Source of the DNA: Rapana venosa
Lineage: Eukaryota; Mollusca; Gastropoda; Neogastropoda; Muricidae
DNA: 64,000 bases
Direction: 5' to 3'
NCBI GenBank assembly: GCA_028751875.1
Contig: CM054141.1
Span: 74,429,646-74,493,645, forward strand
Positions 45,624 to 56,940 of this stretch are shown here, piece by piece. The notes under the pieces were generated by a model. That model had not been told where the DNA came from. It made no database searches and worked only from the letters and a program-made list of their open reading frames with translations. Every line of letters starts with the position of its first letter. The first letter of the stretch is position 1. The translations under genes were made by a program, and so were the position numbers.

Positions 45624-46331
45624 CCACTAGACTGCCTTACCCCGGAAATTTTCCGGGGCTAAACGTGCACCCTATACGCCCAAAACCCGGAAAATTTCCG
45701 GGGTGTCGAACCGAAGTAAACAAGTCTGATTCCTTGACTACAGTTAAAGGGAAAGAACTCCAAAATTAATGGAGGTCACTCTCCTGTTGCTTGGCAACAC
45801 CCAGCTGCAAAAACCGTAGCAAAAACGATCGTTTTTTAGCTCGTATTTTGTGTTTTTATGCATGACTGCTTGGGAAGTTCGTGTTCAAAATGGCTGACAC
45901 TTCTTGTTGAAGACATCAATAACTTTACACAGCTGTAAAAGTGGCAAATAAAACTGTAGATTTACCTAACAGTGATGAAAACGATCGGGTATGATTCAGC
46001 TGATCGTGCATTAAAAAAAAAAGAATGAGATTTGGTCTAGACTTATGTTTGACGTTATTGAGATCGGGGTACTCAGAATGACAGTGGTGATAAAGAAATT
46101 ATATTTTTGGTCAATTTTTTTACATTTTAAATATATTTTCGCAGTGAAATATCATGCTAACTAATTTGAGCTTGCCTAGAAGTAATCTACGATATATATA
46201 CTGTCATTGGGCAGACTATCAGGAATATTCATGTAGTAGTTTCTGAGTAAGAGGGATATGAACATAGCAGTGGTACATAAGAATTTTATTCCCCGGCATA
46301 TAGGGTGCACTTGCACTCAGCAGTTAAGAGG
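45624..46331. mobile_element. piggyBac-like MITE, 708 bp
   Basis: Flanked by TTAA (45,620-45,623 and 46,332-46,335). Ends CCACTAGACTGC and (reverse complement of right) CCTCTTAACTGC are inverted repeats with three mismatches, and subterminal GTGCACCCTATACG / GTGCACCCTATATG are also inverted. CCCCGGAAATTTTCCGGGG is an internal palindrome. Non-coding. Confidence 0.7.
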
Positions 46332-46358
46332 TTAAACGAATAGACATTTAAACTGAAG

Positions 46359-46361
<3 letters not shown>

Positions 46362-46453
<92 letters not shown>
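46362..46453. repeat. (GA)n microsatellite
   Basis: About 43 perfect GA repeats. Confidence 0.97.
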
Positions 46454-46456
<3 letters not shown>

Positions 46457-47585
46457 TGCCCACTGAGAAAATAAAATCTGGTTTAAGGTTAAGAAAAACT
46501 ACTCATAATCATTTGACAGCAGCTAGCTAACAGAAAACCACTTGGTTGTGTGATGCACTTCAGCGCAGTATCATTCAGCACACGGCCTCCTCAGCTTTTT
46601 GACACAAGCCAGCACAAGTCATGTCAGCATAGGCAAGTTTGGGGAACAACAGCACTTGACGATTCTGAGAATATATCAGCTGAATTAGTGTTTGCTGGAT
46701 GTTCAAATGTTATTTGCAGATTCTTTTGGGTTTTAGGCTTTTTTGGGGGGCTTTTTTTTGCTGCCTCGCCTTCGGCAGAATTTACAACACTGCAAAAGAA
46801 CTTTTCCAATTGGGGAGCTAAAACACATATGCCTTCTTGGCAGCTAATGAAGATGCCAACACCTCTTCTTCAGCAGAGGCTTCACTTGCATTCATTTTGC
46901 TCTTGTTTCTACTGTCAGCAGTTTCGCAGTCTCTGCGTCGATCATCAATCGTTTGACCCAGACTCAGGAGTTACTGTGTGGCATACACAATCAAGACGGT
47001 GCCGATTCAAATCAAGCCTGAAGAACTAAAACACTTTGTGACAATCGCAAGCCTGTTGTAATCCTTTCTAAGCTTTTAACTGAACAGTGTTGTAAAGTTA
47101 CCTCTTTGCTGTGAGCAAATTTCTTAAATTGTGTTCTCTTGTCAAAAGTCTTGGAAAAAACTCATGTCCAACATAATGTTATTTGCATCAGAGTCGCTTC
47201 TTCCCAATAAATACTGATGTGAACCTCAGGAGTCTTTGGGACATTATCACATCGTCCTTGACCTCTAAGTGAAGTGATTTCTGATCGGTTGAAAGTGGTA
47301 ATACAGTGACTGGTTTCTCAAACTTAGGCCCCTACTTGATTTCGGAAAATGTCTGCATGTTCCAAGAGTGATGTCAGAATATAGGTCAAGTTCCCAACAG
47401 ACAAAGCCAGTATGCTTTCTCTGCTTGTTTTGAATGCTGTTTGCCTGAATTTTTGTTCTGACTACAGAACAGTGGAATTTTAAAAAAAATGGCTGAATGG
47501 TGGAAAAATGAAAACATGGCAGAAATTAAACTTCTTATGGCGAATTCTGCCAAAAAGTGGAAAAAATCCCATGCCTGGTTTTCAA
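46454..47585. other. No gene recognised
   Basis: Contains a 159-codon plus-strand frame (46,550-47,029) without recognisable motifs and with unusual composition; I do not call it a gene. The expected missing TBC1D19 exon was looked for here and not seen. Confidence 0.4.
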
Positions 47586-48262
47586 TCTGCCAAACAATAC
47601 AACAACTGATGGCAGTGTTTACAATTTGCCATACAATCCAATGACTCATTACAATTCAGGGGGGGGGCGGGGGGTGGGGAATAGCCTAGTGGTTTGAGCC
47701 TTGCCCTCACGATCTGACGGCCCCGGATCAAGCCCCTACTGAGGCGCCTGTTTTAGGGAATTTTACCCTGGAGTTTATTTATTTATTCTTTTATTTATTC
47801 TTTTATATCGAGGATAATGGAATAGGCACATGTGCTTTTTTACATCTAGTCCCCATGTGTATGCGGTTTTGTAAATTTTGTCTTCTGTTTCCACCAGCAC
47901 ACAATGGCCTACTCTTCCGAAAAGCGGAACAGGATTTAATGTGTGCGCAAGATGTTCTGCATGCGTTTCGAACACGGGGCCTCGGTTTAAAGTCTCATCA
48001 GTACTAACTCCACTTCCTCAAAAGTCCTTCACACAGATTAAAAAACCCATTCCACTTTTTGGAAGAGTAGGCTATTTTGTGCTGGTAGGAACGGATGAAA
48101 ACGACACAATAAAACACATGCACACACAGTGGTGTCATGTTTAGACACCATCCACACAGTTGGAGTGTGGCTGCCTTCATGCGGGGTAAAAACAGTCACA
48201 TAGGCAAAGTCTCACCCTTGGTGAACCTCAGAATTCTAGCTGAGGGACAACAACAACAACAA
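47586..48262 (+). mobile_element. Second tRNA-derived SINE family, (ACA)n-tailed
   Basis: Head at 47,682-47,745 with A box TAGCCTAGTGGTTTGAGCC and B box GGATCAAGCCC, body to 48,240, and tail (CAA)n at 48,248-48,262. The body includes an inverted repeat (47,883-47,945 against 48,035-48,095, e.g. GGAAGAGTAGGCTATTTTGT). Flanks on both sides carry ATACAATCCA(C)TGACT, so it appears inserted in a short local repeat that starts at 47,586. Confidence 0.7.
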
Positions 48263-48520
48263 ATTATGTCATACAATACAATCCACTGACTGATGGCAGT
48301 GTTTTTATCATGTCATGCAGTACAGTTCAATTCTACATCATGATATACACTACAATTCAATTTTATATAATGCTAGGGAATACAATCCACTGACTGATGA
48401 CAATTTTCTGATCACTGAATAACAGCAAAGTTTCTGTATGTATCAGACTATGCAGTAAGTTCAACCCCTATATATCACTGCATTCTCTGGCAGACAGTTG
48501 GTAAAACTGAGGAACCTCAC

Positions 48521-48572
48521 CAGTTGGTTGATGGTCTTGATTTTGATGGGAACTTGAATGGTTCCCCAAAAA
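48521..48572 (-). CDS. TBC1D19: TBC1D19 exon (FWGTIQVPIKIKTINQL)
   Basis: 52-nt exon, entered at phase 2 (first base T completes GG|T, Gly) and left at phase 0. It encodes FWGTIQVPIKIKTINQL, which matches vertebrate THLGLIQVPLKVKDIPEL. Acceptor is GTTTCTACAG|TTTTTGG and donor is CAACTG|GTGAGGTTCC. The phase fits the exon at 50,979 (..NSLANG). The next exon to the left should begin at phase 0 and end at phase 1. Confidence 0.88.
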
Positions 48573-48589
48573 CTGTAGAAACTGCCCCT

Positions 48590-49227
48590 GTGCACACAAC
48601 ATAGTATACAGAGTTACAATGGTACACTGCCCCAATAACATATAACATACAGAACTGTCATGGTACACTGCCCCAATAACATGTAACATACAGAACTGTC
48701 ATGGTACACTGCCCCAATAACATAGAACATACAGAACTGTCATGGTGCACTGCCCCAATAACATAGCACACATGGAATTACAATGGTACACTGCCCCAAT
48801 AACATAGAACATACAGAACTGTCACAGTACACTGCCACAATAACATATAGCATACAGAACTGTCATGGTACTCTGCCCCAATAACATAGAACATACAGAA
48901 CTGTCATGGTACACTGCCCCAATAACATAGCACACATGGAATTACAATGGTACACTGCCCCAATAACATAGAACATACAGAACTGTCATGGTGCACTGCC
49001 CCAATAACATAGAACATACAGAACTGTCATGGTACACTGCCCCAATAACATAGAACATACAGAACTGTCATGGTACACTGCCCCAATAACATAGAACATA
49101 CAGAACAGTAATGGAACATTGCCAAAATGACATAGAACATACAGAACTGTCATGGAACATTGCCAAAATGACATAGAACATACAGAACTGTCATGGAACA
49201 TTGCCAAAATAACATAGAACATACAGA
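48590..49227. repeat. 41-bp minisatellite, about 15 copies, acceptor side of TBC1D19 exon
   Basis: Unit CATGGTACACTGCCCCAATA, ACATAGAACATACAGAACTG, T. A later variant has CATGGAACATTGCCAAAATG. It continues as one copy at 50,906-50,945 beyond an inserted DNA element. On the gene strand the unit holds GGGGCAGTGTACCATGACAG, similar to the true acceptor flank GGGGCAGTTTCTACAG. Confidence 0.95.
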
Positions 49228-50905
49228 CAGGGTTCATACAGACTTGGTGGGAAAAAATTTAGGGCCTTTTTAGGGCTTTTTAAGGGTCACTATTTCCAAA
49301 TTTAGGGCCTAGCTGCGGGTGTCAAAGTATATTTTATCAACCTGTGTATACATTTACTTTGATAAACTAATCTCAAGTTCACGTAGGAAAGTCTCCTTGT
49401 CTAAAACTGCATGTTGGATTTTGACACAAATTCAAGTTAAGTTCTAGAATAAAATGTCTTTCAACCATAGATACCACAATGAATTAAAATCCTCACAGTA
49501 AAACTTCAAGTCATGGTGTGATGAAAGTCTCCATGTCTTGAAATACCAAGCAAAGTGAAAACTGAAATAACTGTGTCAGATTTTAAGATGTTTTTCACAA
49601 ATAAGTAGCAAAGTGAACTCAAGATACTATCCCTCAAACTTCATCTGATGTGAACTAGTCTGCTTGTCTTATCAAAGATGCAGATGGTTACCCGGTACTA
49701 GAACTGGTAATAACAATACCCTCACACAGTCACAGTGCCTCTTCCAAATTCTGCTCCTTTATTTCAATCTCATACATGCGTACATGCAGGCATTCACACA
49801 CACACACACACGTCCACGCATGAGAGAGAGAGGTTTCTGGACGCAAGTTCTTTTCACTATGAACACATGTGCAAGTCCCGTAACACTGGCTTGAAAAGGA
49901 TGCCTACCCCTTCTCCCTATAGCCTAGTTGTTGTTTTTTTAAACAAGAATCTTCAAATCAAGTCTGCCAATAAGCTGCGAATTTCAAAGTCAACTGAACC
50001 GACCACATCAAGCAGTGAAAAATATGCAAAGTGCTGGCACTTCTGACTTGCCTTATGAACTGGATTCGTTTTTGTATGACTTCTGCAGGAAATATGTGGG
50101 GTGACCTCCTCAAAAAAGGAATAGATTTGGTTACAGGTTTTATTGTTTTCCCATTCTCAAACGTAACCCTTGCATTGACTGCCATTTTGTAAAGAAGGAA
50201 TAGCTATTCACAGTGCAGCTGTGCTAAAATTGAAAAATCTCGCAGAGGACTGTAGCGCAGTAAACAGAAAATTGTTTTTTTTGACTTGTGATGGCAGTTC
50301 CATAGTTTAACATCATTTTCCTAACAAATTACGGACATACCAAACAGGGCAGGTTGTCCTGCACATGTAATTGGTGAAAACAAAGTGATCATGCGCTTCC
50401 AATGGAAGCAAATAACCTCCCTTGGCAAAACAGGCAGCGCAACATGAAAAGCTGACGACAGGCATTCTATCGGCAATATCACGATCTTCAGACACCCTTC
50501 TAGCTTTCATTTCTCATAAGGTTTTTTGTGGTACATTTGTTTAATCTATATTTCAACAGAAACTCTCACTCATGATTCCCGTTTTTAGGGCTTTTTAGGG
50601 CCTCCAAGGCTGTATGTCTCATTTTTAGGGCTTTTTAGGGGCCTTAAATGGGCTCTTAAAAAATCAGGGCCTTTTAGGGCTTTTTAATATCTGTACGAAC
50701 CGTTTGCGCGCCTTGGCTTCAGTACAGTTCCCCCAGTTCACCCAGCTGTAAATGGGTACCTGCCCTCTTTAGGGTCAGGGAAGGTAAAGCAGCGAGGGAG
50801 AGGAGATGGGCGCCGCCCTCAATATGCTGGCCCTAGAGAAGTGAGGTCTCTGACGCCTCGCTCCCCTACGACCTTATAGGTTATGGGACTCCTTTACGAA
50901 CCCTG
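49228..50905. mobile_element. hAT-like DNA element, 1.68 kb, non-autonomous
   Basis: Left end CAGGGTTCATACAGA (49,228-49,242). Right end, once the nested SINE is removed, is TCTGTACGAACCCTG, giving a 15-bp terminal inverted repeat with one mismatch. Subterminal TTTTTAGGGCTTTTTA blocks are inverted at the two ends. Flanks TACAGAC / TACAGACC are an imperfect 8-bp duplication of the array sequence TACAGAAC. No transposase recognised. Confidence 0.75.
50702..50895 (+). mobile_element. SINE-like insertion nested in the hAT-like element
   Basis: Flanked by ACGAACC at 50,695-50,701 and 50,896-50,902. Contains AGTTCACCCAGCTGTAAATG and GGTACCTG, a segment common in tRNA-derived SINE bodies of invertebrates (recalled, not searched). 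Removing it restores the element's right terminus. Confidence 0.65.
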
Positions 50906-50978
50906 TACAGACCTGTCATGGAACATTGCCAAAATGACATAAAAAAGGTGAAAAAGAAAAGTGTGGGAGGACTGTTAC

Positions 50979-51075
50979 CCATTGGCCAGGGAGTTCTGGT
51001 AATTTGCATTCTGCAGACCTGCCACAACCTCCAGGAAATCTTTGGGGGCATACACTGGCCGGATCTGACTGAGGT
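50979..51075 (-). CDS. TBC1D19: TBC1D19 exon (LSQIRPVYAPKDFLEVVAGL...)
   Basis: 97-nt exon, entered at phase 1 (AC completes G|AC, Asp) and left at phase 2. It encodes (D)LSQIRPVYAPKDFLEV then VAGLQNANYQNSLAN(G). Vertebrate TBC1D19 has DLSLFRPVYAPKDFLEVLIN and LRNPNYENGDSL. Acceptor is GTTTTTACAG|ACC and donor is AATGG|GTAACAG. This lies N-terminal to the TBC domain. Exons for the first roughly 150 residues were not recognised to the right. Confidence 0.92.
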
Positions 51076-51084
51076 CTGTAAAAA

Positions 51085-51490
51085 CAAGTCATGCCATTGC
51101 AGTGTAAGGTCACATCATAACTATGCAAGATCATGTCATCACAGTGCAAGGTCATGTCATCACAGTGCAAGGTCATGTCATCACAGTGCAAGGTCATGAC
51201 ATCACAGCGCAAGGTCATGTCATCACAGTGCAAGGTCATGTCATCACAGTGCAGAGTCATGACATCACAGTGCAGAGTCATGACATACAGTGCAGTGCAC
51301 GGTTACAACATTACCAAGCAAGGTCATGCCACTGCAGCACAAGGTCATGTCATAACACTGCAAGGTCATGTCAATGCAGCACAAGGTCATGTCATAACAC
51401 TGCAAGGTCATGTCAATGCAGCACAAGGTCATGTCATAACACTGCAAGGTCATGTCAATGCAGCACAAGGTCATGTCATCAAAGCACAAG
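51085..51490. repeat. About 20-21-bp minisatellite, acceptor side of TBC1D19 exon
   Basis: Unit CAAGGTCATGTCATCACAGT(G), later AAGGTCATGTCATAACACTG / AAGGTCATGTCAATGCAGCA alternating. Begins within about 15 bases of the acceptor at 51,076. Confidence 0.95.
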
Positions 51491-51514
51491 GATTATACTT
51501 GATAAATTTTAACA

Positions 51515-51545
51515 ATAAATAATAATAATAATAAATGGAATTTAC
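51515..51545 (-). mobile_element. L2 3' tail, target of the next insertion
   Basis: (AAT)n then ATAAATGGAATTTAC, which is repeated at 52,711-52,725 where the L2 tail continues (ATAGTGCTATATCTTGCAAA, to about 52,765). Confidence 0.8.
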
Positions 51546-52710
51546 TACTTCTTCCTTTTTTGTCATGTTTCTCCCAGGGGAGGTTTGACATTGACGAGCC
51601 TTCTCCATCTCTCTCTGTTTTGAGCTTCCTCCCTATTTATACCCCTTTCTCTAAGATCATCTGCAATACAGGCAGCCCAGGTCTTGCTAGGTGTTCCCTT
51701 TCGTCTCTTTCCATCCACTACAAAGTTCATTGCTTTTTTTATGATGTGGTGGTCTGCTTTCCATTGAACATGCCCAAACCAGCGCAGTCTATTGCTACTA
51801 GCTACAGACTTCAGATCGTCAACTTTGCACACTCTCCATAGTTCTTTATTCATGATCCTGTCTTCCCATTTGATCTTTGTCATGTAGCATAGCATTCGGT
51901 TTTCACAGCTCTTCAACAAACGTTTGACGGTTTTTGTGAAAACCCACGTCTCTGAAACATACAGAACAGGTCTGATGCAGGCCTTGTATATCAGGCAGCG
52001 TCTCTCCAGTGGGATTTTCTGGTTTCCGAGCAGACTTGCCAATTCTTTCCATTTCTTCCAAGCACTCGCAATCCTGGTTCTGACAGCTAACTCAGATTTT
52101 GTTTCGCAGGTCATCATCTCTCCCAGGTAGCAGAATTCGTCTACCACTTCTATCTTCCCTTGTTCAAATTCTAGCTCCTTCTTTCCTGCATCAGTATTGT
52201 CTTCACCCTTCTTATTCATATAACTGGGGCAGACAAATACTCCATCCTCCTTCAGACTTTTTGAGCTTTAAGCATCTTTTCTGACACCAATATTGACATT
52301 TGGAGCATTTGATCGAATTGTTCCCTACACCTTTGTGGCAGACACCACACGGGTATTTTCCTTGCTCTCTGTGTGTTCTGTGGTCTTTTCCAACTGTCAT
52401 TGCTTTGGTCTTGTCAACATTCACCTTCATTCCTCTGCGTTCTAATCTCTGTTTCCAATTGCCAAATCTTTGAGTAGCATCATCACTGTTCTAAGCTACC
52501 AGTACTAAGTCATCAGCATACAGCAGTTCCCAGATCTCTTCTGGCCTCTCCACTTCCTTGGATATTTCATTCATCACGAGGATAAAGAGCAGAGGGCTCA
52601 ATGCAGATCCTTGGTGCACTTGGGCCTTGAGGAAACAAGGTGTACCGGAGCACACCATCTCAATGGTTATGACTTTGTACAAGAACTCCACATCAAAAGT
52701 GAAAACTATA
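51546..52710 (-). mobile_element. Zinc-finger non-LTR element copy 2, twin-primed
   Basis: Minus strand from 52,618 to 51,546: IWELLYADDLVLVA (RT box YADD), KTKAMTVGKDHRTHREQGKY, CGVCHKGVGNNSIKCSKCQY (zinc motif), CYLGEMMTCETKSELAVRTR, CIRPVLYVSETWVF, RLRWFGHVQWKADHHIIKKA and GTPSKTWAACIADDLRERGI, ending in the 3' terminus ..AAAAAAGGAAGAAGTA. Segment 52,619-52,710 is inverted relative to copy 1 (compare 42,095-42,185). A 15-bp duplication ATAAATGGAATTTAC flanks the insertion. Frameshifted; inactive. Confidence 0.88.
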
Positions 52711-52814
52711 ATAAATGGAATTTACATAGTGCTATATCTTGCAAAAGCAAATCAAAGCTCTCAATTCCTCCAACTTTTTAAAATGTTACACTAAATCTTG
52801 TCCTCACACATATC

Positions 52815-54418
52815 TCGCACATAAACCGCAATAGTCACACCTCTACTAAAAAAGCATGACCTTGATCCCAACATTTTAAAGAATTAAAGACCTGTCTCTA
52901 ACTTACCTTTCATCTCCAAAGTACTTGAAAAAGTTGTTCTAAAACAACTCAACAACCAACTTCATTCCAATAATCTCCTTCCCCCTTTTCAATCTGCCTA
53001 TCGCGCCAACCACAGCACCGAAACCACCCTAGTCCACACTTTAGATACACTTTTACTCGCTGCTGATGCAGGGAAAATATCCCTTCTCATTCTTCTCGAC
53101 CTATCTGCTGCCTTTGACACTATAGATCACTCAATTCTTCTTTCTCGCCTCCAGAACATGTTTGGTATTAATGGCACTGCCCTCACCTGGTTTAGTTCAT
53201 ACCTCACAAACCGATACCAGAAAGTTATTGTCAGCAAAATTCAATCAAAACCTGTCAAATTGGAATGTGGAGTCCCACAGGGATCAGTTCTGGGTCCTGT
53301 TCTCTTCACTCTTTACACTGCTCCACTCTCGCACATAATAAACCACCATCATATTGATCATCATTTCTATGCCGATGACACTCAGCTTCAATGTAGCAAT
53401 ACCCTTGAAAATCTGCCTTCCCTCCTGACAAATATGGCCCACTGCCTTCTAGACATTCAAAACTGGATGACTCAAAATAAGTTACAGCTAAATGCCGATA
53501 AAACGGAAGCCATGCTCATGGGGACCAAACATAAACTTTCCTCCATCACAACGACTTCAGTGGAATTCAGCAATACATCGGTTCCTCTATCCAGCTCTGT
53601 AAAATATCTAGGTGTGGTTCTTGACAACACACTTTCTATGAAAAAATTCATCACCCAGACCTGCCAGTCTTGCTACTATCAATTATGGCGCATAAGTGCA
53701 ATTCGCAAGTATCTGTCTACTGAAGCAACATCCAAACTTGTCACATCTCTCATTCTTTCTCGACTGGACTACTGTAATTCTCTCTTGGCTGGTTTGCTGG
53801 CATCATCCATCTACTCCCTTCAATGCATACAAAACTCTGCAGCTCGACGGGTCCTTAGAAAGAAAAAATCTGAACACATCACTCTTCTTTTGCGATCTCT
53901 TCACTGGCTGCCCATCTCACAAAGAATAAAGTATAAGATTAATACCCTTTGTTTCAATGTCTCCACAAATCTGCACCTTCTAATCTCTGTAACTGTCTTC
54001 ACCTGTACACTCCGTCCCGTTCCCTTCGTTCATCTGTAGATGCGTTGTGCTTTCGAACACCCAGATTTAAACAAACCACTGTTGGCCGTCGCTCTTTCTC
54101 TGTTTCCGGTCCCTCCAAATGGAACGACCTCCCTCTTCCACTTCGCCAAAAGCCTTCATTTGATTCTTTCAAATCTAGCCTCAAAACGCACTTATACTCT
54201 ACTTGAGATCTTCCCCTGTTATCTGTTCCTACTTCTCAATAGCTGCCTTCACCTCCACCACCCCCTCCTAAGTGTGTTGTGTATATAAATTTGATATTTG
54301 TTTATATTGATATTTATGGCTGGTTGCATGCGTGTGAATGATTTGAATGCAAGTGCTTTGATTTGTTTACTTTGCAAGATTCAGCGCTATATAAATTCCA
54401 TACATTATTATTATTATA
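52815..54418 (+). mobile_element. L2-type LINE, RT to (ATT)n tail
   Basis: FQSAYRANHSTETTLVHTLD near 53,000, [111 protein letters not shown] and SLHWLPISQRIKYKINTLCF; a frameshift near 53,955, then SRSLRSSVDALCFRTPRFKQ and PSKWNDLPLPLRQKPSFDSF. 293-codon open stretch 53,158-54,039. Confidence 0.93.
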
Positions 54419-54494
54419 TCTGGGGACTATATATCAGATCTGTAACCAGGCAACTACCTAACAGTTTTTAAATACCCCCCCCCCCCGAATAAAA

Positions 54495-55800
54495 TACGCT
54501 TCTTCCTTCACTTATAACATCATCAGTTTTGATATAGACATACCACCTTCTTCCTTCACTTATAACATCATCAGTTTTGATATAGACATACCACCTTCTT
54601 CCTTCACTTATAACATCATCAGTTTTGATATAGACATACCACCTTCTTCCTTCACTTACATTATAACATCATCAGTTTTGATATAGACATACCACCTTCT
54701 TCCTTCACTTATAACATCATCAGTTTTGATATAGACACACCACCTTCTTCCTTTATATTATAACATCATCAGTTTTGATATAGACACACCACCTTCTTCC
54801 TTCAATTATAACATCATCAGTTTTGATATAGACATACCACCTTCTTCCTTTATATTATAACATCATCAGTTTTGGTATAGACACACCACCTTCTTCCTTC
54901 ACTTATAACATCATCAGTTTTGATATAGACATACCATCTTCTTCCTTCACTTACATTATAACATCATCAGTTTTGATATAGACACACCACCTTCTTCCTT
55001 CAATTATAACATCATCAGTTTTGATATAGACATACCACCTTCTTCCTTTATATTATAACATCATCAGTTTTGATATAGACATACCACCTTCTTCCTTCAC
55101 TTATAACATCATCAGTTTTGATATAGACACACCACCTTCTTCCTTCACTTATAACATCATCAGTTTTGATATAGACATACCATCTTCTTCCTTCACTTAC
55201 ATTATAACATCATCAGTTTTGATATAGACATACCACCTTCTTCCTTCACTTATAACATCATCAGTTTTGATATAGACATACCACCTTCTTCCTTTATATT
55301 ATAACATCATCAGTTTTGATATAGACACACCACCTTCTTCCTTCAATTATAACATCATCAGTTTTCATATAGACATACCACCTTCTTCCTTTATATTATA
55401 ACATCATCAGTTTTGATATAGACACACCACCTTCTTCCTTCAATTATATCATCATCAGTTTTCATATAGACATACCACCTTCTTCCTTTATATTATAATA
55501 TCATCAGTTTTGATATATAGACCAACAACCTTCTTCCTTCATTTATCAGTTTTGATATAGACATACCACCTTCTTCCTTCATTTACATTATAACATCAAC
55601 AGTTTTGATATAGACACACCACCTTCTTCCTTCATGTATAACACCATCAGTTTTGATATAGACCAACAATCTCTCTCTTCCTTCATGTATAACATTATCA
55701 GTTTTGATATATAGACCAACCTTCTTCCTTCATGTATAGCATTATCAGTTTTGATATATAGACCAACAACCTTCTTCTTTCATGTATAACATCGTCAGTT
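54495..55800. repeat. About 48-bp minisatellite, some 27 copies
   Basis: Unit AACATCATCAGTTTTGATAT, AGACATACCACCTTCTTCCT, TCACTTAT, with length variants (TTTATATTAT, TCACTTACATTAT). Preceded by poly(C) at 54,476-54,487. Confidence 0.95.
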
Positions 55801-56029
55801 TTGACATAGGACCATCTATTCCCTTCAGTTATGCCATCAACACAAGCTTGCAAGCAATCCCAGTTCTCTTGAAAAGGCAAAATGGATGGTATTGGATACC
55901 ACCATCTGGTACAGATTTGGGAAATGTACACTTAGAATGCCCCTTTTATCCAGACTTATCCCCCCCCCTCCACTAATCGACTCCCCAGTACATGTACCTT
56001 TGTTACCATTAGTTGTTACTTTCTGTTCG
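55801..56029. other. No gene recognised
   Basis: Short non-repetitive spacer between two arrays. It was checked on both strands for TBC1D19 N-terminal exons without success. Confidence 0.5.
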
Positions 56030-56550
56030 ACTTCTCTGACCAATGGCCCTTGGATTATGTACCCTTCTTACCCCTGTATACTACTTTTCTGTTATAGTTC
56101 TCTGACCATGCCTGGATGTATGTGTACTCCGTGTCTTGACCATGCTCCATGTATTACGGGTTCTTTTGTAGTTCTCCGACCAATGCTCCATGGGTATGTA
56201 TCGTGGGTTACTTTTCTGTAGTTCTCCGACCAATGCTCCATGGGTATGTATCGTGGGTTACTTTTCTGTAGTTCTCCGACCAATGCTCCATGGGTATGTA
56301 TCGTGGGTTACTCTTCTGTTGTTCTCTGACCAATGCTCCATGGGTATGTATCGTGGGTTACTTTTCTGTAGTTCTCCGACCAACGCTCCATGGGTATGTA
56401 TCGTGGGTTACTCTTCTGTTGTTCTCTGACCAATGTTCCATGGGTATGTATCGTGGGTTACTCTTGTTGTAGTTCTCTGACCAATGCTCCATGGGTATGT
56501 ATCGTGGGTTACTTTTCTGTAGTTCTCCGACCAATGCTCCATATGCCCAC
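56030..56550. repeat. 50-bp minisatellite, about 8 clean copies
   Basis: Unit GTTCTCCGACCAATGCTCCA, TGGGTATGTATCGTGGGTTA, CTTTTCTGTA. The first two units (56,030-56,170) are diverged. Confidence 0.95.
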
Positions 56551-56799
56551 GTTACCATTGTGGGTTACTTTTGTCTCTGACCTCTGCTGCTCCATTGTTC
56601 TTTCTGTGCTACCTCCCAGCTTCTCCCCTCTGTCTCCTTTCCTTCCCACGACAACTCACCCCCGTTTTCCTTCCTTCTTTCTTTCTTTGTTTTTCAACAG
56701 AAAGACAGACAACTGGCCAGTGTGCACCTTGCCAACTTGGCAATTTCACTTTGAACATCTTTGCCAAGGTTATATTACGTGTTTGATTCTCTGTGTGTG

Positions 56800-56831
56800 T
56801 GTATGTGTGAGAGAGAGAGAGTCAGTGAGTG

Positions 56832-56867
<36 letters not shown>

Positions 56868-56940
56868 ATTGTGTGCATAGAGACAGAGAGAATGGGAGAG
56901 ACAAAGAGAGACAGAGACAGAGAAATAGCGAGAGATAAAT
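56800..56940. repeat. (GA)n-rich tract
   Basis: Interrupted GA repeats following a short (GT)n. Confidence 0.9.

Noticed and set aside
46550..47029. 159-codon plus-strand frame as a gene
   Set aside because: No recognisable motif, low-complexity segments (FFGGLFFAASPS), and no splice or promoter context.
47682..47745. A tRNA gene
   Set aside because: A and B boxes are present but there is no cloverleaf. It is the head of a SINE.
54495..55800. CRISPR-like repeat/spacer pattern (48-bp periodicity)
   Set aside because: The intervals between conserved segments are themselves repeated (simple minisatellite).
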